DNA of 64,000 bases from Pseudoxanthomonas sp. PXM02 (GTDB taxonomy: Bacteria > Pseudomonadota > Gammaproteobacteria > Xanthomonadales > Xanthomonadaceae): NCBI RefSeq assembly GCF_014851805.1, contig NZ_JACVAK010000001.1, forward strand, positions 930,001-994,000, written 5' to 3'. The first letter of the stretch is position 1. Each line of letters opens with the position of its first letter. Position numbers and translations under genes: made by a program. The notes beneath the pieces were generated by a model, which did not search any database, had not been told where the DNA came from, and saw only the letters and a list, made by a program, of their open reading frames with translations. Positions 34,970 to 44,002 of this stretch are shown here, piece after piece.

Positions 34970-36376
34970 TCAGGCGGACGTATCTACCTTGATAAGTGCG
35001 GCGTCGATGCGTTTCAAGGCCTCGTCGCGGCCGGCCAGGTAAACGGTCTGCGAGATGTCGGGGCTGACCTGGGTGCCGGTGATCGCGACGCGCAGCGGCT
35101 GCGCGACCTTGCCCATGCCGAGTTCCAGCGCTGCGGCGGCTTCGTGCAGCGCCACCGATACGCTTTCCGCACTCCACTCCGTCAGCGCCGCCAGGGACTC
35201 GCGCGCCTTGGTCAGCGGGGCCTGCGCCGCCGCGCCCAGATGCTTGGCCACGGCCGCGTCGTCGTAGGCCGTCAGAGGCTGGTACCAGACCACGGCCTTC
35301 TCGGCCATGTCCTTCAGCGTCTGCACGCGATCGCGCAACGCGACCACCACGTCGGCCGGTGCCGGGCCTGCGGTCAGGTCGACGCCGAGCTTTTCCAACT
35401 GGTAGACCAGATGCGGCGCGATGTCCGCGGGCGCATCGGTCTTCAGGTAATGCTGGTTCACCCAACCCAGCTTGGCCATGTCCAGGCGTGCCGCCTTCGA
35501 GTTCACGTCCTTCACGTCGAACAGGTCGATCAGCTCCTGCCGCGAGAACAGCTCCTGGTCGCCATGCGACCAACCCAGCCGCGCCAGATAGTTGATCAGC
35601 GCATGCGGCAGGTAGCCGGCGTCCTTGTACTGCATCACGTCGGCCGCGCCGGTGCGCTTGGAGAGCTTGGCGCCCTCCTCGTCCAGGATCATCGGCATGT
35701 GCGCGAACTTCGGCACCGGCGCGCCCAGCGCTTCGTAGATGTTGATCTGGCGCGGCGTGTTGTTGATGTGGTCGTCACCGCGGATCACCTCGGTGATGCC
35801 CATGTCCCAGTCATCGACCACCACCGCAAAGTTGTAGGTCGGGTAGCCGTCCGGACGGAAGATCACCATGTCGTCGAGTTCGCTGTTGGCGATCTCGATG
35901 CGGCCCTTGATCAGGTCGTCGAAGGCGACCACGCCATCCAGCGGATTCTTGAACCGGATGACGCGGTTCGGATCATCGCGGTGCGGCAGGTTCTGCTCGC
36001 GCGCGGCGCCGTTGTAGCGCGGCTTCTCCTGCTTCGCCATCGCCGCCTCGCGCATGGCGTCCAACTCTTCGCGCGTCTCGTACGCGTAGTAGGCCTTGCC
36101 GGCCGCGACGAGTTGCTCGGCGACTTCGCGGTAACGGTCGATGCGCTGGGTCTGGTAGATCGGACCCTCGTCGTAGCCCAGGCCCAGCCAGTCCATCGCA
36201 TCGAGGATCGCGTCGATGGCCGCCTGCGTGCTGCGTTCCCGATCGGTGTCCTCGATACGCAGGATGAAGTCGCCGCCGCGATGGCGCGCCTCCAGCCAGC
36301 AGTACAGCGCCGTGCGGGCGCCGCCGATGTGCAGGTAACCGGTAGGACTGGGGGCGAAACGGGTACGGCAGGCCAT
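34970..36376 (-). CDS. gltX: Glutamate--tRNA ligase
   Basis: 468 residues, normal length. Class I synthetase: HIGH-type motif [15 protein letters not shown] near the N-terminus and KMSKS-type AKLSKRTGA in the middle, with VRFAPSPT replaced by TRFAPSPTG. Zinc-type cysteines of the E. coli enzyme are not evident in the 100-130 region. ATG 36376 follows the upstream non-coding region; the frame stays open further but lacks sense before it. Upstream of zur by 13 bases, same strand, so zur may be partly cotranscribed. Confidence 0.96.
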   Translation of the reverse strand: MACRTRFAPSPTGYLHIGGARTALYCWLEARHRGGDFILRIEDTDRERSTQAAIDAILDAMDWLGLGYDEGPIYQTQRIDRYREVAEQLVAAGKAYYAYETREELDAMREAAMAKQEKPRYNGAAREQNLPHRDDPNRVIRFKNPLDGVVAFDDLIKGRIEIANSELDDMVIFRPDGYPTYNFAVVVDDWDMGITEVIRGDDHINNTPRQINIYEALGAPVPKFAHMPMILDEEGAKLSKRTGAADVMQYKDAGYLPHALINYLARLGWSHGDQELFSRQELIDLFDVKDVNSKAARLDMAKLGWVNQHYLKTDAPADIAPHLVYQLEKLGVDLTAGPAPADVVVALRDRVQTLKDMAEKAVVWYQPLTAYDDAAVAKHLGAAAQAPLTKARESLAALTEWSAESVSVALHEAAAALELGMGKVAQPLRVAITGTQVSPDISQTVYLAGRDEALKRIDAALIKVDTSA

Positions 36377-36466
36377 GGTGGACTCGATGAACGGTATGCC
36401 GCCAATTTTAACCCGCGCGGGCCGCGTTTCCCTGCCTGCTCCGGGGGCAGGGCTTAGAATTACGCC

Positions 36467-37204
36467 ATGACCACGCTCTTCATCTCCGACCTGCACCTGG
36501 ACGCCGAGCGTCCCGCCGTCACCGAGCTGTTCGGCGCGTTCATGCAGAAGGAAGCCACGCAGGCCGATGCGCTGTACATCCTCGGCGACCTGTTCGAGGC
36601 CTGGGTCGGCGACGACGATCCGTCCGACAATGGCGCCTACGTGGCCGCCTGCATCCGCGAGGTCGCCGATGCCGGCGTGCCGGTGTTCTTCATCCGCGGC
36701 AACCGCGATTTCCTGCTGGGCGACGCGTTCGCGCGCCGCGCCGGCATGCGCGTCCTGCCCGACCCGGCGGTGGTCATGCTGTACGGAAAGCCGACCCTGC
36801 TGATGCACGGCGATCTGCTGTGCACCGGCGACACGGCCTACCAGGCATTCCGTGCACAGACCCGCAACCCGGCCTGGCAGGCGCAGTTCCTGTCGCAACC
36901 GCTCGCCGCCCGACTGGCCTTCGCGGCGCAAGCGCGTGCAGCCAGTGCAGCCCACCAGGGCGGCATGAAGCAGAACGACAAAGCCCAGTTCGAGACGCTG
37001 ACTGATGTGGCGCCGGCTACCGTGGATGCGACGTTCGCGCAGTTCGGCATCGACACGATGATCCACGGCCATACGCACCGGCCGGCGATCCACGAACTCA
37101 CCGTCGGCGACCGCGCCTGCCGGCGCATCGTGCTGGGCGACTGGTACGAACAGGGTTCGGTGCTGCGCGTCGAGCCGGACGGGATGTCGCTGGATTCGCT
37201 CTAA
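36467..37204 (+). CDS. lpxH: UDP-2,3-diacylglucosamine diphosphatase
   Basis: 245 residues. It removes UMP from UDP-2,3-diacylglucosamine to give lipid X in lipid A synthesis. Metallophosphatase motifs in order: [34 protein letters not shown] and HGHTHRP, together the Mn site of LpxH. The leader is very short: TAGAAT, a probable -10, ends six bases before the ATG, so the mRNA may be leaderless or nearly so. Divergent from gltX. Confidence 0.95.
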   Translation: MTTLFISDLHLDAERPAVTELFGAFMQKEATQADALYILGDLFEAWVGDDDPSDNGAYVAACIREVADAGVPVFFIRGNRDFLLGDAFARRAGMRVLPDPAVVMLYGKPTLLMHGDLLCTGDTAYQAFRAQTRNPAWQAQFLSQPLAARLAFAAQARAASAAHQGGMKQNDKAQFETLTDVAPATVDATFAQFGIDTMIHGHTHRPAIHELTVGDRACRRIVLGDWYEQGSVLRVEPDGMSLDSL

Positions 37205-37230
37205 GCGCTGGCGCGCAACGAGATGCCGGC

Positions 37231-37297
37231 TGTGGGAGCGACGTAAGTCGCGATGACGGCACCGCGGGGGTTCATCGCGACTTACGTCGCTCCCACA
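37231..37297. repeat. Palindromic repeat (REP-like), copy 3
   Basis: 67 bases; arms identical to copy 1 over at least 22 bases, and the same GATGA/TCATC inner extension. Lies between convergent lpxH and the DUF455 gene. Confidence 0.9.
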
Positions 37298-37322
37298 CAT
37301 GGGTCCACGGGAGACTTCGGAC

Positions 37323-38120
37323 CTACGGCGCTTCGAGCGCCGCGAGTTCGTCCTCGTCAAAGCCCGCCAGCAGGCGCGCTTCGATATTGAACGGGCCGTG
37401 CAGATAGCCGCCGGCGTATTCCTTCAGCAGCTCGCGGAAACGCGCGCGCGGCTCGATGCCCCGCTGCGCGCAGTACCAGCGGTACCAGCGCGATCCGGCG
37501 GCGACATGCGCGACTTCCTCGCGCAGGATCACGTCGAGGATCGCGACCGTGGCCTCGTCGCCCAGCTCGCGCAGTTTGACGATCATCCCGGGCGTGACGT
37601 CCAGGCCGCGCGCCTCCAGTACGCGCGGCACCAGCGCCATCCGCGCGAGGCCGTCGTGCGCGGTTTTCTCGGTCATTTCCCACAGCCCGTTATGGGCGTC
37701 GAAGTCGCCGTAGTCGTGGCCGAGCTCGCGCAGGCGATCGCGCAGCAGGACGAAATGGCGCGACTCGTCGTGCGCCACCGCCACCCAGTCGGCATAGAAC
37801 GCCGCCGGCAGGCCGCGGAAGCGGTACACCGCGTCCCAGGCCAGGTCGATGGCATTCAGTTCGATATGTGCGATGGCGTGGATGAACGCCGCCCTGCCCG
37901 CCACGCTGCCCAGTCCACGACGTGGCAGCTCGCGTGGATGTACCAGCGTCGGCTTCTGCGGACGGCCCGGCATGCGGATCGGCTCGGGAGCTGTCGCATC
38001 GGTCGGGATCGCGAGTCCGCCCTGCACGAAGGCGGCGGCGTACTGCTGTGTCAGCGCGACCTTGGTGTCGACCTCCGCCGCATCCAGGCAGATGCGCGCG
38101 GCCTCGAACAACGTGGTCAT
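37323..38120 (-). CDS. DUF455 ferritin-like protein
   Basis: 265 residues from ATG 38120 ([10 protein letters not shown]). The family is a ferritin-like four-helix protein; the expected metal-binding Glu and His are present as [28 protein letters not shown], and [16 protein letters not shown]. Members are putative di-iron proteins, some annotated as rRNA or tRNA hydroxylase-like, without firm function. It follows purF by 16 bases and is probably the last gene of the folC-dedD-cvpA-purF run. Confidence 0.88.
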   Translation of the reverse strand: MTTLFEAARICLDAAEVDTKVALTQQYAAAFVQGGLAIPTDATAPEPIRMPGRPQKPTLVHPRELPRRGLGSVAGRAAFIHAIAHIELNAIDLAWDAVYRFRGLPAAFYADWVAVAHDESRHFVLLRDRLRELGHDYGDFDAHNGLWEMTEKTAHDGLARMALVPRVLEARGLDVTPGMIVKLRELGDEATVAILDVILREEVAHVAAGSRWYRWYCAQRGIEPRARFRELLKEYAGGYLHGPFNIEARLLAGFDEDELAALEAP

Positions 38121-38136
38121 GCCGGGGCGTGCCGCG

Positions 38137-39606
38137 TCAGCCGACGCGGCGCTTGCGCTTGGCTTCGTCCGAGCGGGCCTGTTCGATGCGCTCGAAGTAA
38201 CCCGGCTCGATGCCGGTGACGTACTGGCCATCGAAGCAGGACGAATCGAAGTCTGCCAGGTTCGGGTTGCCCTCGCGCACGGCGGCTTCGAGGTCTTCCA
38301 GGTCCTGGTAGATCAGCCAGTCGCAACCCAGCTCGCGTTCGATGTCCTCGACGGTGCGGTTGTGCGCCACCAGTTCGTCCGCGGCCGGCATGTCGATGCC
38401 GTAGATGTTGGGATGGCGCACCGGCGGCGCGGCACTGGCCAGGTACACCTTGCGCGCGCCCGCATCGCGGGCCATCTGCACGATCTGCTTCGACGTGGTG
38501 CCGCGCACGATGGAGTCGTCGACCAGCAGCACCACGCGGTTGCGGAATTCCAGGTTGATCGGATTGAGCTTGCGGCGCACCGATTTCACGCGCTCGCCCT
38601 GCCCCGGCATGATGAACGTGCGGCCGACGTAGCGGTTCTTGATGAAGCCTTCGCGGTACTTCACGCCCAGCACGTTGGAGATCTCGAGCGCGGCGTCGCG
38701 CGAGGTGTCCGGGATCGGGATGATGGTGTCGATGTCGTGGTCGGGACGCAGGCGCAGGATCTTCTCGCCCAGCTTCACGCCCATGCGCATGCGCGCCTTG
38801 TGCACCGACACGTTGTCGATCATCGAATCGGGGCGCGCGAAGTACACGTACTCGAAAATGCACGGCGAATGTTCGGGCGCATCGGCGACGATCTCGCTGA
38901 ACAGCTCGCCGCGCGCAGTGATCACGATTGCTTCACCCGGCTGCACGTCGCGCATGCGCACGAAACCGAGGATATCGAGCGCGGCGGATTCCGAGGCGAT
39001 GATGTACTCGGTGCCTTCGCTGTGCTCGCGCTTGCCCAGCACCAGCGGACGGATGCCGTGCGGATCGCGGAACGCCACCAGGCCAAGGCCCAGCACAACG
39101 CTGACGACGGCGTAGCCACCCTTCACGCGGCGGTGCACGCCGGCGACGGCGCGGATCGCCGCTTCCGGGGTCAGCGTGCGCTGCAGGTCCAGCTCGTGCG
39201 CGAACACGTTCAGCAGCACTTCGCTGTCCGAATCGGTGTTGATGTTGCGGCGATCCTGCGCGAACACGTCCTGCCGCAACGATTCGGTATTGATCAGGTT
39301 GCCGTTGTGCGCCAGCGCGATGCCGTACGGCGAGTTGACGTAGAACGGCTGCGCTTCGTCCATCCCCTCCGAGCCGGCGGTCGGATAGCGACAGTGGGCG
39401 ATGCCCACGCGGCCTTCCAGCACGCTCATGGCCTTGGCGTTGAATACGTCCCGCACCAGCCCGTTGTCCTTGTGCACGCGCAGGCGCGTGCCGTCGGCGG
39501 TGGCGATGCCGGCGGCATCCTGTCCGCGATGCTGGAGGACGGTCAGCCCGTCATAAAGCTGGCCGGCAACGTTCTGGTTGCCGACGATTCCGACGATGCC
39601 GCACAT
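38137..39606 (-). CDS. purF: Amidophosphoribosyltransferase
   Basis: 489 residues. First committed step of purine synthesis, PRPP to 5-phosphoribosylamine. N-terminal glutaminase with nucleophile Cys2 (MCGIVGIVG), HCRYPTAG and NGNL; C-terminal PRTase domain with the PRPP loop [15 protein letters not shown]. The family's propeptide is absent, as in E. coli PurF. Lies seven bases after cvpA, in the same order as in E. coli. Confidence 0.97.
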   Translation of the reverse strand: MCGIVGIVGNQNVAGQLYDGLTVLQHRGQDAAGIATADGTRLRVHKDNGLVRDVFNAKAMSVLEGRVGIAHCRYPTAGSEGMDEAQPFYVNSPYGIALAHNGNLINTESLRQDVFAQDRRNINTDSDSEVLLNVFAHELDLQRTLTPEAAIRAVAGVHRRVKGGYAVVSVVLGLGLVAFRDPHGIRPLVLGKREHSEGTEYIIASESAALDILGFVRMRDVQPGEAIVITARGELFSEIVADAPEHSPCIFEYVYFARPDSMIDNVSVHKARMRMGVKLGEKILRLRPDHDIDTIIPIPDTSRDAALEISNVLGVKYREGFIKNRYVGRTFIMPGQGERVKSVRRKLNPINLEFRNRVVLLVDDSIVRGTTSKQIVQMARDAGARKVYLASAAPPVRHPNIYGIDMPAADELVAHNRTVEDIERELGCDWLIYQDLEDLEAAVREGNPNLADFDSSCFDGQYVTGIEPGYFERIEQARSDEAKRKRRVG

Positions 39607-39613
39607 GGGGGAT

Positions 39614-40225
39614 CTACTCCGGTTTCGACGCGGGTGAGGCGGACGAGGGGGCGTGGTCCTGCGGTGCGCCGGGTTCTTCCAGCGGCAGGGGCAGCAGGTT
39701 TTGCAGGCGCGCATTATCGCCCGCCGGCCGGCCATTGCCAAAGTCCAGTTCCTGCACAGTCCATTCCGGCAGCCACTGCGACAGCCACTGCGAGCCGGGC
39801 AAGAGGACCGGTACGACGGATGACCGATGCCATTCAGTTTCGCGCGGGAGATCCGTGAAGGCCGCCAGCAGCAGCACGATGCAGGCCACGAATGCACCGC
39901 GCAGCAGCCCGAGCGCCAGGCCGAGCACGCGATCCAGCCCCGACAGACCAACCGATTTCACCAGGTTCCGGATGGCCCAGCCTGTCAGACCGACGAAAAT
40001 CATCACGCCGACGAAGCTGAGCACATAGCCGCCCAGCAGTTCGCTGGCCGACGGCTGCCCGTCGCTGGACAGCCAGTGCGCGGCATCGCCGCCGTAGTGG
40101 AACGCGACCCAGCCGGACAGCAGCCAGGCGACCATCGAGGCGAGCGCGCTGATGAAGCCGCGCATTACGCCGAACAGGGTCGACACGCCGACGATCGCCA
40201 GCAGCGTCAGGTCGAGCGCGCTCAC
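39614..40225 (-). CDS. cvpA: CvpA family membrane protein
   Basis: 203 residues with a GTG start (40225). Four membrane segments in the first 125 residues and the family pattern [20 protein letters not shown], followed by a Pro-rich tail. CvpA is needed for colicin V production and envelope homeostasis in E. coli. Its place between dedD and purF is conserved. Confidence 0.92.
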   Translation of the reverse strand: MSALDLTLLAIVGVSTLFGVMRGFISALASMVAWLLSGWVAFHYGGDAAHWLSSDGQPSASELLGGYVLSFVGVMIFVGLTGWAIRNLVKSVGLSGLDRVLGLALGLLRGAFVACIVLLLAAFTDLPRETEWHRSSVVPVLLPGSQWLSQWLPEWTVQELDFGNGRPAGDNARLQNLLPLPLEEPGAPQDHAPSSASPASKPE

Positions 40226-40268
40226 GCGGCGCGCCCGGAACGGTCAGTCGCGCAACAGGACGGATCCA

Positions 40269-41288
40269 TCAAGGATGCGGTCGGACCATGCCGTCCACGC
40301 CGATCTTCGAGGCGACCTGCGCCTTCAGTCGGTCGGCATCGGCACGGTTGGCGACCGGACCGATGCGCACGCGGCTGAGCGTGCCCTTGTCGGTGCGGAC
40401 CTGCTCGACGAACGCGCTGAAGCCGGCGCCGCGCGCGCGATCACGCAAGGCATTGGCATCGGCTGCGTTCGAGAAGGCGCCCAGCTGCACGGCGAAGCCG
40501 GTGCCGGACGCGGCCGGTTTCGGCGCTTCGGTCGGCTTGGGCGCGGTGGCGACCGGCTTGGCGGCCGGCGGCGGGACGGGTTTGGTCTCGGCCGGTGTCG
40601 CCGCAACAGGCTTGGCTTCGGTCGCTGCAGGCTTCGGGGCCGGCTTGGCGGGCTCCGGCGGCAGCGTCTGCGTGGTGACTGAAGGCGAGGCAGGGGCGGC
40701 GGTGGCGGTCGAGGCCGAAGACGCCGGTGCGGGCGACGTCGTCGCAGGTGCGTTGGCCGCGGCATCCAGCGTCACGACCTGGGCGTTGACGTCGCCGCGG
40801 ATCTTGATCGCATCCAGCCGCGCGGCTTCGGCCTGCGGACGGTCGGCATAAGGACCGACGCGCACCCGGAAGGCCGGCTTGCCATTGATGGTCGCCGGTT
40901 CGACGAAGCCGGGGAGCTTGGACTGCTTCACACGGGCCAGCACCGCGTCGGCATCGGCCTGGGTGGCGTAGGCGCCGAAACTGACGGCGAAATCGCCGCC
41001 GGCAGTGGCGGCTGGTTGCAACGTCCCCGTGGTTGGCGCCGGTTCCGCTGCCGGTGCAGCCACCTGCCCTTGAAGCCCCACCGCGCCAGCGGCAGGCGCG
41101 TTGCCCGGCGTCACCAGCGGCAGTTCGCGTGTTTCGAATTCGCCATCGGCGGCGGGCGGTACGTCCAGCGGCACGTCGGACACGCCACTGTCGGGCGCGG
41201 GCCCCTTGACCAGCATGGGAAGGAAGATGACGGCCAGCGCCACCAGCACGACGGCGCCGATCAGGCGCTGTTTCAGGGCAGTATCCAT
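40269..41288 (-). CDS. dedD: SPOR-domain protein (DedD-like) with two SPOR repeats
   Basis: 339 residues. A short cytoplasmic start and one membrane segment (VVLVALAVIFLPML) are followed by two SPOR domains: about 100-170 (FAVSFGAYATQADADAVLARV) and about 265-335 (FAVQLGAFSNAADANALRDRA), with a Pro/Ala/Lys linker. SPOR domains bind denuded peptidoglycan at the division septum. E. coli DedD has one SPOR; the duplication is notable. Between folC and cvpA, as in E. coli. Confidence 0.92.
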   Translation of the reverse strand: MDTALKQRLIGAVVLVALAVIFLPMLVKGPAPDSGVSDVPLDVPPAADGEFETRELPLVTPGNAPAAGAVGLQGQVAAPAAEPAPTTGTLQPAATAGGDFAVSFGAYATQADADAVLARVKQSKLPGFVEPATINGKPAFRVRVGPYADRPQAEAARLDAIKIRGDVNAQVVTLDAAANAPATTSPAPASSASTATAAPASPSVTTQTLPPEPAKPAPKPAATEAKPVAATPAETKPVPPPAAKPVATAPKPTEAPKPAASGTGFAVQLGAFSNAADANALRDRARGAGFSAFVEQVRTDKGTLSRVRIGPVANRADADRLKAQVASKIGVDGMVRPHP

Positions 41289-41355
41289 CCAAGTCCACGG
41301 CAGCTGCGGCGGGAATGCCGCGGCGATTATACGGCGCGCTCCGGCGCGCTCCCCG

Positions 41356-42633
41356 TCATCGACCTGAATGCAGAACCTGCAACGCGTCGGCAACCGTGTG
41401 GAACGAGCCGAACACCAGTACGCGATCGCCAGGGGCGGAGGCATCGAGTGCCGCACGCAGGGCGGCGTCCACGCTGGCATGCAGGCTCGCCGCCGTCGCG
41501 ATTACATCGTCCAGCCGGGTCGCCAACTGCTCGGCCGTCTGCGCGCGCGGGCCGGACGACAAGCCCGCCAGGAACCAGTGCAACGGCACGCTGGCGAACG
41601 CGTCCACCACACTGCGTACGTCCTTGTCGGCGAGCGCGGCGAACACAACGCGGGTCTTCCCGGCGATGGGGTGCGCCTGCAGCCACGTCGCCAGTTCGCG
41701 GGCCGCCTGCGGGTTGTGGCCGACGTCGAGCACGACGTCGATATCCTCGTGCGTCACCTGCTGCAGGCGCCCCGGCAGGACTGCCTTGGCTACACCTTCG
41801 GCAAAGGCCTCGTCCGGGACAGCTTCGCCCGGCAAGGCACGCAGCGCCGCAATCGCGGTGGCCGCGTTCGCACGCTGCGACGGTGCGGTAAGTGCCGGCG
41901 ACGGCAGTTCCAGTTCGGCGCCGACTTCACGCCAGCGCCAGCGCTGACTGTCGATGGGCTCGTGGAAGAAGTCGCTGCCCAACCTCAACGCATTCGCGCC
42001 GATGGCGTAGGCATGGCGTAACACGCTGGACGGCGAGTCCACTTCGCCCAGCACCAGCGGCTTCCAGGCGCGGGCGATGCCTGCTTTCTCGGCGCCAATC
42101 GTTTCGCGGTCGTTGCCCAGCCAATCGGTATGGTCGATGTCGACCGTGGTGATGACGGCGACGTCGGGATCGACGATGTTCACCGCATCCAGTCGTCCGC
42201 CCAGCCCGATTTCCAGCACGGCCAAGTCCAGCCCGTTGCGCTGGAACAACCACAAAGCGGACAGCGTGCCGAACTCGAAGTACGTCAGCGGCGTGTCACC
42301 GCGTGCGGCTTCCACCGCCTCGAAAGCTTCGACCAGCGAGGCGTCGTCGGCGTCCGTACCGTCGATGCGCACGCGCTCGTTGTAGCGCAGCAGGTGCGGC
42401 GAAGTGTAGGCGCCGACCTTCCAGCCGGCGGCGCGCGCGATGGCCTCGAGGAAGGCCACGGTCGAGCCCTTGCCATTCGTTCCGCCTACCGTGACGACGC
42501 GGGCGGCGGGCCTGCCCAGCGAAAGCCGCGTCGCGACCTCGCGCACGCGGTCCAGGCCCATCTCGATGGACTTAGGGTGCTGCTGCTCGACGTAGGTCAA
42601 CCATCCGTCAAGGTTCTGTGGTGCGCTTGCCAT
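41356..42633 (-). CDS. folC: Bifunctional folylpolyglutamate / dihydrofolate synthase
   Basis: 425 residues from ATG 42633. Mur-ligase-like fold with P-loop VGGTNGKGSTVAFLE, SPHLLRYNERVRI, the ligase-type TVDIDHTDWLGN and DVGHNPQAAR. It adds glutamate to dihydropteroate and folates. The ATG is one base after the stop of the membrane-protein gene upstream, so these two are coupled, and dedD, cvpA and purF follow. Confidence 0.95.
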   Translation of the reverse strand: MASAPQNLDGWLTYVEQQHPKSIEMGLDRVREVATRLSLGRPAARVVTVGGTNGKGSTVAFLEAIARAAGWKVGAYTSPHLLRYNERVRIDGTDADDASLVEAFEAVEAARGDTPLTYFEFGTLSALWLFQRNGLDLAVLEIGLGGRLDAVNIVDPDVAVITTVDIDHTDWLGNDRETIGAEKAGIARAWKPLVLGEVDSPSSVLRHAYAIGANALRLGSDFFHEPIDSQRWRWREVGAELELPSPALTAPSQRANAATAIAALRALPGEAVPDEAFAEGVAKAVLPGRLQQVTHEDIDVVLDVGHNPQAARELATWLQAHPIAGKTRVVFAALADKDVRSVVDAFASVPLHWFLAGLSSGPRAQTAEQLATRLDDVIATAASLHASVDAALRAALDASAPGDRVLVFGSFHTVADALQVLHSGR

Positions 42634-42634
42634 G

Positions 42635-43213
42635 TCAGCGGCCTGATTCGATGTGCACAATGCTCGCGCCGAACGGGGATCGGCGCCCCACCAGCACGAC
42701 CGGGACCTGTTCCTCGGGGTGGCGATGATAGAACGTCTCGCTGACGCACAAGTAGCGCGGGAAGGCCCGCTCCATCGGGCCTCCCTCCAATCGGTATTCG
42801 CACGTGCGCCTACTGCTCACGTAGTACGTCTTCATGATGTGCGATTCGCGGAATTCCCCGCCGAACGCGCGTGTCCATGCCCATGGCAGGGCCTTGACCA
42901 ACACGCACCAGCTTACGAAACCCAGCAGGACCGGCATTCCACAGAAAAAGAACAGGAACTTCGGGAACCCTTTGTCGAGCAGGACGTGCATGCGTCCGTG
43001 ACGATCGCGATGTCGAAGCAGCCCCGCGGTACCGATGACCCCGATCACCAGGAACAGCAGGGTGACGTGCATGCCATGCAACGCCGGAGCAGGCACGAAA
43101 TCGACGGACATGCCGATCAACGCCAGTGCGCCGGCGCCGAGACTGACCAGGGTGATGTCGACCCGGCGCCGGATGCGCGTCTCCGAGCCGAGCCATGCCG
43201 TCTTCCAGCCCAT
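42635..43213 (-). CDS. Hypothetical membrane protein
   Basis: 192 residues with three hydrophobic segments (TLVSLGAGALALIGMSV; HVTLLFLVIGVIGTAGLL; FLFFFCGMPVLLGFVSWCVL) and a soluble C-terminal part of about 70 residues (KTYYVSSRRTCEYRLEGG, RYLCVSETFYHRHPEEQ). Possibly the C-terminal part faces the periplasm. I do not recognise the family. Coupled to folC by a one-base gap but not part of the E. coli order, so it may be a lineage-specific insertion. Confidence 0.75.
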   Translation of the reverse strand: MGWKTAWLGSETRIRRRVDITLVSLGAGALALIGMSVDFVPAPALHGMHVTLLFLVIGVIGTAGLLRHRDRHGRMHVLLDKGFPKFLFFFCGMPVLLGFVSWCVLVKALPWAWTRAFGGEFRESHIMKTYYVSSRRTCEYRLEGGPMERAFPRYLCVSETFYHRHPEEQVPVVLVGRRSPFGASIVHIESGR

Positions 43214-43244
43214 GCGGATTCGCCCGTAGACGTCGTTGCCCGCG

Positions 43245-43889
43245 TCAGAGCGCCCGGTGCTTCGCTTCGCCGAAGAACGGCGTGTGGTGTGCGCAGTCGT
43301 TCAGGCGCACGACTTCCAGCTGATCCACTGACGGCCCTTCCAGCAGGTTGAGCGTGGTCGGCGCCTGGCGGAAGCTCCACAGCTTGGCGATCGGCAAGCC
43401 CAGGATGCGGCACAGCAGGACGCGGTTTACCGCGTCGTGCGCCACGATCAACAACGTGTCGTCATCGCCCAGCCCTTCGGCGGCACGCGCGAGACCGCGC
43501 CATGAACGGTCCAGCACCTGGCGCAACGATTCGCCGCCCGGCATCAGCACCGTATCCGGTTCTTCGCGCCAGGCGAGCAGACGCGCCGGATCCTTGTCCT
43601 GGATCTCGCTGGCCAGCAGGCCTTCCCATTCGCCGTGGGCGATTTCCTGCAGATCAGCGTCCGTCTGCAGCATGTCGGCACGTGCATCGCCCAGGGCGAG
43701 CTTCGCAGTCAATTGCGCGCGGGACAGCGGTGATGCCACCGCGCGATCGATGCGCACGTCCTTCAAGCGCTGGCCCAGCGCGGTGGCCTGGCCTTCACCG
43801 ACCGGCGAGAGCGGGATGTCGATCTGGCCCTGGTAGCGGCCTTCGGCGTTCCAGGGCGTTTCGCCATGACGGGCAAGCAGGATGCGCAT
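43245..43889 (-). CDS. Histidine phosphatase family protein
   Basis: 214 residues. Phosphoglycerate-mutase-like fold with catalytic LLARHGETPWN (His8), Arg in ASPLSRAQLTA and second His in IVAHDAVNR. Small bacterial members include CobC, GpmB-like and PhoE-like broad phosphatases; the pattern does not decide among them. Upstream of the hypothetical membrane protein and folC in the same orientation. Confidence 0.9.
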   Translation of the reverse strand: MRILLARHGETPWNAEGRYQGQIDIPLSPVGEGQATALGQRLKDVRIDRAVASPLSRAQLTAKLALGDARADMLQTDADLQEIAHGEWEGLLASEIQDKDPARLLAWREEPDTVLMPGGESLRQVLDRSWRGLARAAEGLGDDDTLLIVAHDAVNRVLLCRILGLPIAKLWSFRQAPTTLNLLEGPSVDQLEVVRLNDCAHHTPFFGEAKHRAL

Positions 43890-44002
43890 GCGGAGTGTTC
43901 CGGTGTGTGAGACGAGTCCGTGTCTGTTCCGACGGCCGGAAACGAAGACGGGAGCGGATGATAACCGCTCCCGTCCCATGCCTGCCGGCTCAGTTGCAGG
44001 TG

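Noticed and set aside
34970-37360. N-terminal extension of gltX to 796 codons
   Set aside because: The extra part is the shadow of lpxH on the other strand; GltX normally begins at the APSPTG region, as with ATG 36376.
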